Positions 12,421-24,800 of a DNA stretch of 64,000 nt are shown here, one piece after another. Both the position numbers and the translations under genes were made by a program. Position 1 is the first letter of the stretch. Each line of letters begins with the position of its first letter. This DNA is from Distichodus sexfasciatus (taxonomy: Eukaryota; Chordata; Actinopteri; Characiformes; Distichodontidae). The notes beneath the pieces were generated by a model that was not told the DNA's origin, ran no database searches, and saw nothing but the letters and a program-made list of their open reading frames with translations. Location of the stretch: positions 380,501 to 444,500 of the forward strand of contig JAVGVS010000108.1 in NCBI GenBank assembly GCA_032718565.1, in the 5' to 3' direction.

Positions 12421-12686
12421 TACTACAATTAATGAGTGTTATTATTAGTGTTAAGGTTATGAGAATATTTACAAAATATTTGTAATAATTCTTGATTAGT
12501 GTCACTCAATCTTGTTGTATTTCTTTTGGTCCAACATATTGTATTGCAAAACATTGCCTGTTATGCTATTGACCTGTGTTTGCATCCTATCAAATATTTT
12601 TTTACTTGTCACTCTTCGCTGAATTTCTATTATTTGGTGTAAGAGTAAAATTTGCAATAAAAGAGAAAACGATGTACAGCTCACCC

Positions 12687-12700
12687 ACGCCCTCTAGTGG
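12687..12700 (-). promoter_or_regulatory. candidate CTCF motif
   Basis: On the minus strand the sequence reads CCACTAGAGGGCGT, which differs from the CCASYAGRKGGCRS core at only the last position. It lies between cd248 and dck. About one such one-mismatch hit is expected by chance in a window this size. Confidence 0.35.
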
Positions 12701-13359
12701 TGAAGTGTATTAATAGGCAAATTATTCAGTTCACATTATGTATAGCGCTCCCAGTCCAGAAACAGAGAATTTAAAAAATATTATTCAGACAGCAAGCACA
12801 GATTGTCATTAAAAAAAAAAAACCTGCTTAAGATTACTCAGGTGATTTATGTATAGACTATTAGCCCCTTATTAATTAAAATATTGAGTATATGTTTCAC
12901 TTTCTTGGAAGATTTATAATGATAAGTTATTCGTGATGGTGTTACATAGCTATAGAATGACTTTCAAATTGACGTCAGAAAATGATTGGTACATGATTGA
13001 TAAACGCTAACAACGTAATGAATAAACCAGCAGATTGCTGCTTATTTCTGACTAGAGAACGGAAGACGGTCTTTGATATAACTCTGCTAAAAGAATATCT
13101 TTTGTTGTATGTTTACTAAATAGAAATAGAAAGTATTGCAATAAAAATATTTTTACTCCTTATAAAAGTATACTAATATAATGTACTCATGGTTATGTGT
13201 ATGTCAAGTAAATATTTAAATAATATAATGACATAAAATTGTAATGAATATCCTAAATTTAATTTTCAAATTTTTCTAATGCAATCACTTTGGGAACAAG
13301 TTCTCCCTCAAAGATAGATTGCTGGCAGCGCTGTTTGTAGAATACACACAGGTTCTCTC

Positions 13360-13535
13360 AGTTTGTAACTATTCATAACCAAGTAACCATTACGTTTCCT
13401 ATCTAAAGGGACCGTCTCACTGGAGCATTTTGGGTTAAGGCACTTTCTCAGAGGCTCTGTGGTGGTAGTGCTTAAAGTAGGATAGAGCCAGACTTCAAAC
13501 TCTTTGCTTATGGGTTGAGTTGACACCAGGCCGTG
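13360..13535 (-). repeat. degraded tRNA-derived SINE (same family as 14836-15035)
   Basis: The reverse complement shares the phrases CCTGGTG, AGTCTGGCTCTATCCTAC, a CACTACC block and AGGAAACGT, in the same order, with the SINE at 14836-15035. It is diverged and lacks an intact promoter B box. Confidence 0.55.
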
Positions 13536-14293
13536 AGTTTGACATCACTGTAGTCTACCCACAGCGACAGCAATATTTTTATGCATGTAACAATTCTTGT
13601 ACTGTTTCACATTTTCTCCTACACCCACTACTGCCCTACTGGAAAGGCTTTGTCTCTGCTCTTTTGCCACCCAGATGTGGTGGTCAGCCCTGGTCTTGTG
13701 GTCAGGTGCTGATGAATGAGCTAGTGGGTGGATCTACTATTTTTTCTCCTGGTAGGTGGTCAGAGCGCATGTGTGTAATTATGGGAGACTTACATTCTCG
13801 TATGTATAATTGTGGATACATACATTTAATTACCACCGAATGTCTCTGTTCTCATTTGTATGTTAAATATACTTTATTAATGTCTTTATTTTTGTCATTA
13901 GATCTGCAGTATTGGTACACAGATATGGAGTAAGAACTGAATGAATACCAAATGGTACAGCTACAAGAGGTATCAGCAAAACAGTTGTCAGCAAAAAGTC
14001 ATAATGTAATCTTTATTGTATTTTATCAACTGCACTGAATAAACATTTAGTTATTCAGCCCTATGCAATTCTATCTTACTTAAAATAAAGGCCAGCTCAA
14101 CAGAGTATAAAATCAAATACTACACGTACACGTGTATGGCTTAACTGAGTTCTAGTCATAGACATGCAACTGATGTATGCACCGCATACAATAATTATAA
14201 GATATGGAACTTATTATATGATGTGTTAATACTGTTCTAAAGGCCTGCAGAATAAAATGCGTTGTCAAGCAGCTAATTCTGAAAAGGTTAGTT

Positions 14294-14375
14294 CGACGAG
14301 GATGGGATTCGAACCCACGCGTGCAGAGCACAATGGATTAGCAGTCCATCGCCTTAACCACTCGGCCACCTCGTC
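14294..14375 (-). tRNA. tRNA-Ser (anticodon GCT)
   Basis: The minus strand gives an 82-nt type II (long variable arm) tRNA. It starts GACGAGG and pairs with the 3' strand CCTCGTC, with discriminator base G. The anticodon loop contains CTGCTAA (anticodon GCT), and GGTTCGAATCC forms an intact B box. It is essentially the vertebrate tRNA-Ser(GCT) sequence as I know it. A TTTT terminator for RNA polymerase III follows within about ten bases (AAAA on the plus strand at 14282-14285). It appears functional and is a single copy in this window. Confidence 0.95.
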
Positions 14376-14835
14376 ACAGCCACGCAGGCCGCCAAGCGGC
14401 CACATCAAGCACACGCCGGGGGTTTCTCATACATACTTTAAACAGATAGTTCGTCTTCATTTTTTTCTGATCACTTGAAATATTGATTACTAAATTATCC
14501 TCATTTTGGTTTTGAGAACACAACACCGAGCTAACGACGCTAAACGCAAACATATGTGCGTGTAGCCTCGTGCTAAATACGAGTCAGAATTCTGAATCCT
14601 GACTGTTACGTTCATTAAGATAAGACACATTTATCATTGTGCTATTGTCATAGTAATTTCAGTTTTCAATGAAACTTCATTTGGCATCTTTCGGTTTGTA
14701 CATCAGTCTATAAACAAGTTTGAAGAGTACACAGTGATCACTGCACAATAAATAAAGTCACTGGTCAGAGTTTAAGATAAAACATTGCAAATGTATTGCT
14801 AAGTCTCAGTTATGGGAATTGATTTGCATTCGCAA

Positions 14836-15035
14836 GCTCACATGGTGGTGATGGCCTGGTGCCAGGATGCTTGTCTATCAACCAAGAGGTTGTGAGTTTG
14901 GAGTCTGGCTCTATCCTACATACTGCACTACCCCTGAGCAGAACCTTTAATCCCGAAGGAGTCCAGGGAAGACAGTTCCTGAAATTAGGAAACGTGAAGA
15001 GCTCTGGATAAGAGAGCATAAAAAATATGGTAAAG
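14836..15035 (+). repeat. tRNA-derived SINE, diverged
   Basis: The head reads GGTGGTGATGGCCTGGTG with an AAGAGGTTGTGAGTTTGG B-box-like segment. The tail reads CTGAAATTAGGAAACGTGAA then AGCTCTGGATAAGAGAG. The same head-to-tail order is seen in the better copy at 63418-63603, so they are one family. Confidence 0.7.
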
Positions 15036-15319
15036 TACGGTTTGTCCAGGACATTTTGAGAGCTTGAATTGAAGTCTTGTGTGGCCCTAATGACTCTCTG
15101 TATGGCAGAATAAGTCAACAACCACTTACAAGGTGGCAGCCCCACTAGAGGTTAATACCTGGAACTCCCTTTCAGATGTGAGGTGGTACGTCTTTAAGAA
15201 CCTAAAAGAAGCCCAGTTGCCTTTGATTGAAAGTCTAGGGTTAGACTGTAAATGTAAAACTAATATTTTACTGACAGTTTCCAAAGTTCTGTTTTCATTC
15301 AGTGGTAATGCATAACTTA

Positions 15320-15590
15320 AATGGTAGCGTAATGGTTAGTGAGTTGGCCCAGTGATTGGAAGGTCGCTGGTTTGAATCCCAGACTGGTAAAGGTACTACT
15401 GAGGTACTCATGGGCGAGGTACTGTCCCCAAGCACTACTCATTGGGTGCTGCCATCTCAACTGCCCGCTACTTCTTCACAGATGGGTCAAATACAAAGGT
15501 CACATTTTGTTGTTGTTGTGCTGTGCTGTGGTGTGTTCACTCACTCACTCAAGTAATCACTCACTTTCACTTAGAGAAAAGAAGTTGTTT
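15320..15590 (+). repeat. tRNA-derived SINE, second type
   Basis: It begins with an A-box-like TGGTAGCGTAATGGTTAG and has a near-consensus B box, GGTTTGAATCC, about 40 bp downstream. A unique body follows, then simple-repeat tracts of TTG and TCAC. The body differs from the SINE family at 14836 and 63418. Confidence 0.65.
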
Positions 15591-15861
15591 GGTTTAGCAA
15601 TGTTTCCGCAAATGTATTATTTTACTACTTACTTGTCGCATTAAACACACACCACTCCTTTAACCTTAATAAAATAGCATTTGAAATGTGCCTTAAATTA
15701 TCTGAAATTCTTCCGTTTAAACACTCTTAGTTCAGGGTATGAAGCTCCAAGACACCTGAGAAGGTCATCGCTCATGTTTTCTTTCCTCGATGACAGTAGA
15801 TCTCTGCCATCTTGAGTGTACAAGGCCCGGCAGAATGATGTAATCGCAGCTGCACATCGTT

Positions 15862-15875
15862 CCACCCGATGGCGC
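15862..15875 (+). promoter_or_regulatory. candidate CTCF motif
   Basis: CCACCCGATGGCGC differs from the CCASYAGRKGGCRS core only at position 6. It lies about 540 bp upstream of the dck start codon. Motif match only; no occupancy evidence. Confidence 0.25.
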
Positions 15876-16167
15876 TGCTTTGAATATGCGGCAATGCGTC
15901 GGACCAGAGAAGAAGTAGCTTGTGGAGCACATACTATGTCATTGCCAAAAGTACATTACAGAAAGAGAAACATTAAAGAAAGAAATTAGGGAACAAGGTT
16001 CTGTAGGAATTAGCATTACAGACATGCTTAATGGTCATAACAATGGAAGTGTATTAAATTATTTGAGAGTAACTGGTTTAATTAATAGAATCTAATTAGT
16101 GTGTGTTGGAAAAGGGAAGGAGGAATTTTTTTTTTTTTTTTGCTGTCTGGGAGGTAGCAGATTCAGG

Positions 16168-16250
16168 CCCACACTCCAGTACAGTAGGTGGAGGTAATGC
16201 ACCTTAACGTTAGATGCCGGCCGCCATTAAAACAGCAAAGAAGAAGAAGC
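16168..16250 (+). repeat. short interspersed teleost repeat abutting the dck promoter
   Basis: The block CCACACTCCAGTACAGTAGG with TGGAGGTAATGCACCTTAA and GCCGGCCGCCATTAAAAC, ending in GAAGAAGAAG, is a phrase I recognise as highly repeated in fish genomes. Its element class is uncertain. It ends only four bases before the tandem CRE-like sites of dck. Its TAGGTGG segment resembles a CTCF core, with two mismatches here. Confidence 0.5.
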
Positions 16251-16253
16251 GTG

Positions 16254-16269
16254 TGACGTCATGACGTCT
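16254..16269. promoter_or_regulatory. dck: tandem CRE/ATF sites of the dck promoter
   Basis: A perfect palindromic CRE (TGACGTCA, 16254-16261) is followed directly by TGACGTCT (16262-16269), about 135 bp upstream of the dck ATG. The CpG-containing sequence ACCGCGCGTTTCAAGCGAG just downstream has E2F/CHR-like character. The spacing is right for a TATA-less core promoter. Function is inferred. Confidence 0.55.
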
Positions 16270-16401
16270 TACCGCGCGTTTCAAGCGAGCAGGAGGACGA
16301 GCAGAGAGCAGGCAGCCGCGTTGAGGTTTAATACAGAAACAAAACTAAATAATTTTAAATTTACTTTTTAGTTTAAATTTGTTTTGACTCACTTCACCGA
16401 C

Positions 16402-18969
16402 ATGGCTACTCCTCCTAAGAGAATGTGCTCCAGTCCGGATTTTGAGAACAGTTTCGAGAAGAGAGCCAAGAAAGTCTCCATCGAAGGAAACATAGGTGAG
16501 TTTATTTTGTCTTATTTTAAACTCGTTTTAGGCGATTAAAATTCACTGTGCTAAGTTTGTTTATCTGGTGAATTTGTGTAAACATGTAGCCTTTAAAGTG
16601 CTATCTGCATTTCGAGCGTTATCTACAGATACAGTATTGAGATTACAGTTTGGCGCCAAACGGCTGTGTTGTTGTTGCTGAAATTACGCGGGACGGAATT
16701 ATTACAATCTCAATGAATCACTGTCCTCCCATTTTACTCTTTAAAGCTTGTACTTGATAGTAGTGTTTTATTGACTACACGAGAAAAAATTTGCGAATTG
16801 ACATTTTGCTGCTTATTCTTTGTGGCGGTAACTCAAACCAGGATTTAGAACACAATACGTACTTTTCAGTTTAAGCAATATGGAGGAATTGGAGTTTAGT
16901 GTATTTAAACAGAATAAAAAACATGTATTAGGAAAAAGCCTGTATTAAGTGCTAATTGTACTGTTTAAAAAGATCACTTATGTCATATAGTAACAAAAGC
17001 AATGAAGTGCTCTTGTTTTTCCATTGCACATTATATAAATGTATTAAATTCCTACTTAGTTAACAGATTTAAAGGCTTGTTAAAAGGAGTAGTATAGAGT
17101 AGAAATGTTAGTGCTTCTGAGTGTTTAGAGCTGTGCAAACCAAAAGTATTTTCGAAGTTATGCAAAAAATTAACTTTTAACATGTTTTCAATTGTTTTTG
17201 TCCCTTCTTCATGTATTCTAAAAATAATGCAAATAGTGCTCTTGTACTTATGATTACATAAAAGCAAAAGTTATGTATTAAATAAATGTTTATCTGTTAA
17301 ATAGCTGCAGGGAAGTCAACATTTGTGCAGCTGTTGCAAAGAACTTCAGAGGAGTGGGAAGTCATACCCGAGCCCATCGGGAAGTGGTGCAATGTTCAGA
17401 CTACAGAGAATGAGTATGAGGTATGATGCATGATAATTTAATGTATATTGAGAGACTTGTGAATGAGACTCCGTCATTAATTATTCTTAAACAGCCTTGA
17501 GGTGATAGTCAAGAGGAAAAAAACATTCAAACACTTAACTGGTTGATTGAATTGTAGAAATTTAAATAGGAGTAAATAATAAAAAAAAAAATTCTTTTTA
17601 CAAATTTGTGTAGGAGCTCAGTACGTCTCAGAAAAGTGGCGGGAACCTGCTGCAGATGCTGTATGACAAACCCAGCCGCTGGTCCTACACCTTCCAGAGC
17701 TATGCTTGTCTAAGTCGCGTCCGCGCCCAGCTTCAGTCTCCTTCGGCCAAGGTGCAACAGGCAGAGAAGCCAGTCCAGTTCTATGAGCGATCAGTTTACA
17801 GTGACAGGTTTGTGCCAAAGATTTCCCAGTCTTGGAATTGACGCAATCTTCAGTCAAGTTAAAAATATGTTAATAATGAAAGACTGAACATGACTGTAGA
17901 AATTAAAACACTCATCACTAAGACTGGGCAATTAACCAAAAATAAATGGAAACAAGCATTCAGAACTTCTAATCAGTGTGTTGTTACTTTCAAATTTTGC
18001 TTAATACTTTCTCCAGCGTACTGTCCCCTTAAAAATATGCTACAGCTTTAATAGTTGAAAAGAATTGTTCATTAACTGGAATCAAGGGTAACGTTCAGTT
18101 AATTGTGATTTTCAGATATCACCACCAAGCCTTACTCATTATTAACAAATGTTGTTTTGCAGGTACATCTTTGCTTCAAACCTTTTTGAGTCTGGAGATT
18201 TGAATGAGACAGAGTGGGCAATCTACCAGGATTGGCATGGCTGGCTGCTGTCTCAGTTTGAGTCTGAGATTGAACTTGATGGCATGATTTATCTTCGAGC
18301 AGATCCTGAGGTATGGTGTCTTCATAGAAGGCATTTGAAAAGCGCCCTTGCTGCTGCTTCTTAAGTGAATTCTCGAACACTGGACATGCCAAACGGTACC
18401 ACGCTGTCTTGATTTGTGTTGTAGAGATGTATGCATCGCCTTAAGCACAGAGGACGAGAGGAAGAGCAGGGCATTCCACTGGAATACTTGGAGAAACTTC
18501 ATTATAAGCATGAGTGCTGGCTGTATAACAGGACTACACAGTGAGTGAATAATGTGATGAAATGCTTTCTCATTGGAAAAAAAGTGAATGCAGTGGAACC
18601 CTGATGTCCTTCATTCCAGTAAGAGTAAAAAAAATGTATGGTTTTTATGATTATTCTGCTTGCTCAGTAACACTTGTCATCTTCAGGCTTGATTTCGAGA
18701 ATCTGAAAGACCTTCCCATTCTGGTGCTGGATGTTAATGAAGATTTTAAAAATGACAGAATTAAACAGCAAGGACTAATTGACAAGGTGAGTTCATAAAT
18801 TACAAATCAGGACAAAAACAGGCTTGTATGGAAAGTATCATTTGATTTATTATTGTAAAAAGTGACACTAATTTTTACAAATGTCTGAACTAGCAGCTTG
18901 TTGATTTCCCTGCTCATTGTGTTTACTTTTGTCTTTGTACAGGTGAATGAGTTTCTGAGCACACTTTGA
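16402..18969 (+). CDS. dck: deoxycytidine kinase, seven exons
   Basis: The enzyme phosphorylates deoxycytidine, deoxyadenosine and deoxyguanosine in the salvage pathway. Coding exons: 16402-16495, 17305-17420, 17614-17807, 18163-18310, 18425-18540, 18687-18786 and 18943-18969. All have GT/AG borders and stay in frame to give 264 residues (human 260). The start MATPPKR matches the human start. Visible elements are a basic nuclear-localisation-type N-terminus, the P-loop GNIAAGKS (29-36), Glu54 in PEPIGKW, the ERS motif (128-130) and the lid RGREEEQGIPL. Substrate-pocket residues Gln98, Ala101, Arg105 and Asp134 match human Gln97, Ala100, Arg104 and Asp133, which separates it from dGK and TK2. 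The regulatory serine equivalent to human Ser74 is Ser75. The C-terminus is NEFLSTL. Confidence 0.97.
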
Positions 18970-20040
18970 TGGAATGCGTGATCATGTTTTCTGTTCATTC
19001 ATCACTTTAGTTTACCATTAGGTCAACTTTTAAAAGGCGATCATCGTCTTCTTTTTTTTTTTTTGCTCTAATGTACCTCAAACTCAAGGCAGAGTACTGT
19101 ATACAAAATGCCAAACAAAACAAATCACCACAGACCTCCAACATCGTCAATCAGTTCAACATCTTACAGAGACTGTCCACTTTTTCAAAAGGTTTTTTTA
19201 TGTGATTGTTTACTTATAGATAGAATGTTTTTACTTGATGTGTTTTAATTTTGTAAATATGTATTTATATATATATATGTATTAAAACTTGCTTTTATGT
19301 TCTTCACATTTTGAAATGCAGTGTCATGAATGAGGAGTGAAACTTTTTAAAGTGTATGATTAAGGTAGATGCTCTCTTCAGCATAGTTCTTTTGAGTGAA
19401 GTGATTCATTAATATTCTTTTCCAAATATGTGTACAATAAATACTGATGAATTGATGGGTCACTTAAACATAGTGGGTCAAAATATGGGGAAAGTTTACC
19501 TATATTACACTTTGCTTTTAAAATGAGTATAGGTTATGTTAATTAAGTTTAGCAGTGATATGGTAGTGCGTAACCCCTTGAATGCTCAGACAGATACGCA
19601 CCCACTGTTTATTTCCTATTCAAGATTGTAGGACATTTTTAGATGTTGGACATATGGAAAAACAAAACAGGGAGTCTTAAAATGACATTAAGAAACAGGC
19701 CAGGATAAAATGAGGCAAACTGTATGAAAGCATCAAAGTTCTATGTCACATCATAATAGGCAAAACCTGTTTGTCATTGGAGGTACAAGTTTTCTTATTA
19801 TTAGCCTATGCTGATGGTGTATGTATGAAGGACTGAAATCATTTCAACCTAAAATGTTTCTTTAAATGAATCTAACCTCATGCATTTAGTTCAAATACAT
19901 TATATTCAGGGGAATTATAGAACAATGTATTACAGTATTAAGTACTACCAAATGTTTTTAATCAAAAATTATTTTTCTTAGTCGTTTTAAGAAATAACAC
20001 TTGCTGTTAAAGCTTATAGGAAATAAAGTTCTGGAATTTC
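18970..20040 (+). other. dck: dck 3' UTR region with two polyadenylation signals
   Basis: AT-rich sequence follows the dck stop. AATAAA occurs at 19436-19441 and 20022-20027, which suggests two alternative 3' ends. No coding frame of interest was seen here, nor in the further intergenic sequence to about 21100. Confidence 0.45.
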
Positions 20041-21169
20041 ACCGCCATAAAGATTTGTTCAAACAGTGTTCAGTTAAGGTTTTAAGAGATGAAGACATTT
20101 ATACATTGACCATAATGCTATAATAATGACAACATATAAAGCTAGTCTTGATAAATCTAAACTCATTTTCATTTAAACTCCCTTTCAGTGCAAGGAATTT
20201 CAGGTATTATACAAAGCATGTACTTCTTCTGTATGGAACAGCTGTAGTTGGAAGTGTCATAATATTTCAATGGTATTAAAAGTAGTAATTAAGTATACAC
20301 ACAAAAACAAGTATATAAGTACAACCAACTGCTGTTTTGCGGTGTTGGCCAGTCGTAAATTACCTCCATTGCTTGTAGTTATTACATATGAGTTGCAGTT
20401 GCCCTATCATATGAACACAATCATATGAAAGTGGTGAAAGGTGAAATAGAAACAAATGCCAAATGCAGATTTCATGTGAATGGAGATTGGATGTTTTAAG
20501 TATGGATCAGGTGAATTCGAATTCTGCATATAATTATAATGACTTTTAAAAATAATTTCTTATCTCACTTTATGGTTTATGTTATGTTCTAAATTCATAT
20601 TCAGTCTACTTTGAAAAATGAAATCATTGAGCCACGCCATCTTCTCACGAAATTGTACTTGAAACTAAATATAGAAATAGATGTATTGAAAATAGCATAT
20701 TTGTACATTGCCCAATATTTTGTAAATAATTTTAAATAACTGGTTTTAGTGCCTTGTCATATTTATATATAGCGTGTGCTTTTTATATAATGTAATGTCA
20801 AGACTTGTTCAACCATCACTGAGACGATAAGCACCTAAACCGCAATACTGAGACAAACTACATTTCCCAGAGTAACATCACGCTCCCACTGCTCGGTTGA
20901 GCCCTGCGCTGCGCTGCGCTGTTTTTGATGCAGTCCTACTGTTGCAATTCTTACACTGGCTTGTTAAAGGCAACACACGCAGAACACACGTCGAATTTCT
21001 TTATGTGACGTGGGAGAGAAAAGTACATAAAATGACACACGTCACTTTACTGTGAACACAACTTTGTGGAGTCATAAGACTTGTTACCCTAAAGCAAATT
21101 AACCTCTACTTTTTCACATGAAGACAAAAATAGGCGTATCGCGTGGGCGGGACATGGTGACAGGCGTGT

Positions 21170-21539
21170 CGTCGTCCAATCACATTTCGAGAACGATGTT
21201 TCCTGGCGTTTAATCTTAAAGCCCTCCCGTAAACCAACCTTGACGTCGCGTGCTTTCGTTGGAGTGGCGTGCCCCCCAGCCAATCAGCTGCGAGATTCTC
21301 ACGTCGCCGGCCAATTGCCTTTGCCAATTTTGAACAGAGGAGGGCCTATACCGAAATAGAACGAAGTGGGCTAGGTTGTTAGAAAGTTAATGGCTTGGGG
21401 GAAAGAGAATCTCTTCTCGCTTCAGGAGAGTTTTAGGATTTTTCTGAAGTAAAAACGTGATCATTTTGTAACGATACAACCCCCAAGAAGGCGATAGGGC
21501 GACGTTACCTTCGCGAATACGCCTATTATTTAGGAAAGT
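21170..21539 (+). promoter_or_regulatory. ankhd1: CCAAT-rich CpG promoter and 5' UTR of ankhd1
   Basis: CCAAT boxes lie at 21176, 21280, 21311 and 21324. The 31-bp spacing of the middle pair is typical of cooperating NF-Y sites. A CRE-like TGACGTCG lies at 21241-21248. CpG density rises sharply here and continues into intron 1. No TATA box is present at the expected distance, so transcription probably starts around 21350-21420 and leaves a short 5' UTR. Confidence 0.55.
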
Positions 21540-21815
21540 ATGCAGGATGCAGTAGCCGGGACGGCAATGCTGACGGACGGCTTCGAGGACGAGCTAGACT
21601 CGGTGACTCCGCGCTCCCCTGCGCTGGGAATGGGGGTTGGAGCTACACCAGGAGCCGGACTCGGAGGCCTAGGGATAGGCGTCGGTGGTAAAAAAGTGCG
21701 ACTCTTCGGCGAGCCTGGCGGCCCCGCGGCGGACAGACTCGATTTCAAACTCACAGCCGCCGCAGTGCTCTCCTCAGGGCCCGGATCCGGCAGCGACGAG
21801 GATGAGGTGTCGGAG
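21540..21815 (+). CDS. ankhd1: ankhd1 exon 1, acidic/Gly-rich N-terminus with two possible starts
   Basis: The exon encodes 92 residues ending in the acidic SDEDEVSE and contains Gly- and Ala-rich low complexity. Two in-frame ATGs are present: 21540 (A at -3) and 21567 (G at -3). The second aligns with the human initiator (MLTD). The first adds nine residues. I annotate the longer form but consider both plausible. The GTAAGC donor follows immediately. Confidence 0.85.
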
Positions 21816-24800
21816 GTAAGCTAAGTTTAGCTAGCTAGCCGCTAGCTGGCTAACTCCAGGTAGCCCCCTCATCACCAGGGGTGAAGGCAGCGCGGCATTT
21901 TAAGCCACCCGAGTGCGAATTCAAGCGGACGATACTCAAAGCAAACGTCGCCTTCCCTTGTGAGGAACGATTTTGCACAAGGGCGCGACACTCAACGATG
22001 ACACTGTGTGTCAGTTTCAACGTGCTTCGCCCTACCCACGTTGCCAGTCGCGTTTCGAGTAACGTTAGCGAGAGCTGGGGGCTGGCTAGCGCTAGCCCGC
22101 TAGCTAGCTTTTGCTAGCGCTGCTGTGTGACGAAGGCTGCGAGTTGGGCCTAATAGAGGTGGCGGACAACGCCATCGGTTCGCTGCCCATTTTTAAGGAG
22201 CTTATGGCGGGGGATCCCGGAGTCTGACAGCACTGTTCGAGTTTACAAACCCTTTCGGATTTCTTTAGCCGCGCCGAGAGCGACGCATCCGTCTGGAATA
22301 AACGTCGCTAGCCCTACGCTAAGTGCTTAGCCGCGTAACTAAATATTAGCTCGTCAGTCCGACTCGCACGGCTTATCGCGCGTTAGCCGGCTAGCCACAG
22401 TCTCTCCTTTCCCGATGCGGGCGAATGTTCCACCCGAGGCCCTGTCACCCTCTACAACTCGACTGGAAATAAAGCTTTGACACCCGGTGCGGCTCGGGGC
22501 CGTGGTGAACGGAAGGTCTTCCATGGCGCAACGTTCACGCTAAGTGTAGAATGTCAACAACGTGTTGACTGATTTGGTGTATTCTTAATTTGCTACCAAT
22601 CCAGCACGCCTCAAGCTCAGAAACTGGAGGTGGAGACGAGCCCGTTTTTCTCAAGTCTGGAAAGTTCGGCTGATTAAGTGTTTTTTCTGCTTTTGTCACT
22701 TTTAAGACGAGGTTTGCGTTGGTGGGCACCTCTACTGATCTACTACATACGTGATCGGGCTTATATAGTATAAGTAGTTAAAATCACTACCTCAGATTTT
22801 TTTTTTTTTTGCACGTCTTGAGTCTCAATTTTTAAAATCTGATCTTGTCATGTTAGTACTGTAAAAGCAAGCAGATATCCTGCTGTCAGGGGCACTGTGA
22901 AGTCGGAAAGATGTTCTAATGGCTTTTTATTTCCTAAACATAGATGTCTATATGTGAGACATAGAACCTTCATTTTTGATGGGGTGATATATTAATTCAC
23001 TTACTCCAATGTTTGGCAAGAAGTTTCTTATTTACCAGCTGACCCCTAAGTAATGTTAAACATTGATCATTTTTCTGAAAAGCTCCACAGTTTCAGAAAT
23101 TGAGGACCTGCTGTAAAAACCCCTAACCCAGTTGCGCATTCTTGTTTTGAATATCGCTGATATGTACCTTGTGGACATGCATCATTTTCACCAGCCAACT
23201 GATTCTTCTCCTCTTGTGTCTTTCTCTATTGCCTTTTATAGCCTATTATCGGTGTCACTGGCCCAAACTCTTTTGTTGTTGGTATTTTGTTTGGAATTTG
23301 GTAGTGGGGGTATCAAAAATGAGGAAGGAATCCAGCTCATATTGGCCTCAGGTAGGCCATGGATCCCACCAACAAGAGACCATATTCACTCATTTCCACT
23401 TAATGCATTTCCACTTTTCTCAGACAGTTCTCACAGGCAGCTTTAAGATTTGCCTTATCTGACATTGATATAAGACTTATGTGGCAAACCTGATGATCAT
23501 TTTTGGTTATAATTCACATGCATATCTTTATGATAGTCAAGAAATTTCAGACACTTTAACATCTTAAAGATTACGAGAAACGGTTAAAAGCAGAATTTTT
23601 CTTTCACAGAACACACACAGGTATTGTAGGTGTAAATGTCAAGAAAACAATATGAATTTCAGTATATTGGCATTTAATATATTTGTGATACTAGACAGTC
23701 TTACATATTTTCAAAACTTGCTTTTCATGTGCATAAATGCCCTGCCGTCGTGATCCTTAAAATCTTTAACAACTTTAAGAAATTTCAGGAGGATTGGGAA
23801 ATATGCAAATGATGGGCGTTTGTTTGCATTTATTAATATCCTTAAACACGATTAAATATCCATCTCGCAGTTACAGTTCCCTCGACTCGTGATTCTTCTA
23901 AGTGTGCCCCTACACTTTAATATGGGATCTTTGTGTGCCTTCAGAAAGTTGTTAAATAAGCAACAAATGTTCAGGTAAACATTTAATTTAATGTTTTGAA
24001 AGAGTTTGTACTTTTTTTTAAAATTAATGTACATACAAATAGTGTACATACTTGTTGAATTTCATTTAAATTGGAAGTTGGAATTGGCTTAAAGTAATTG
24101 GACATTGTCCTTTTATATTTTAGGTTAGTTTTTTTCTTTTTGTGTAAACTACATATTCTGTATGGGCTGTATTTGTGAAAAATAATATTGCAGTTATTTG
24201 AATTTTAATGCAATTAACATTGATTGCCACTGGCCTTTGTGTAGTATAGGTCAAAGGTTGATTTGTATGCTGTGTGAGCACTTGTAGATAAAAAAAAAAA
24301 CACTAGAAACTTATAATCATGATGCTTCCAAGTACATGACTGAGCAGAATCATTTTTTCCAACATTGCCAGTGTTGACAGTTGTTTAGAAGTGCTTAATG
24401 TAAGGAAACAGTTCAGTAATGAGGTGCTCTGCATATTTGTTGACACAAAGAGTGTGTGTGTGTGTTGTGACCTAAGTGTATTGTCATTAGACTGAACTAA
24501 ACAGATATACAAACATGTATGTTTAATGAGTTTTTGAATGATTGCAACAATTTTCAGATAAGTCTCTGGCTCTCTTCTAGGACTCGGTGCAAAAATATTC
24601 ATAGACAATTTCAGGCTTTTTTTTAGGATGTTACTTATCCTCAAAATATTTTAATGGATGTCACTACTGATAAATGCTAATGCCAAGTAATTCCAATTAA
24701 TAACATGCTATCATATGTCTAGCACTAAAATCGTTAGGTTGCTGAGCAAGACCCTTAACCCCAAGTTGCTCTCAGGAAAACGTATAGCTCTGGATAAGAG

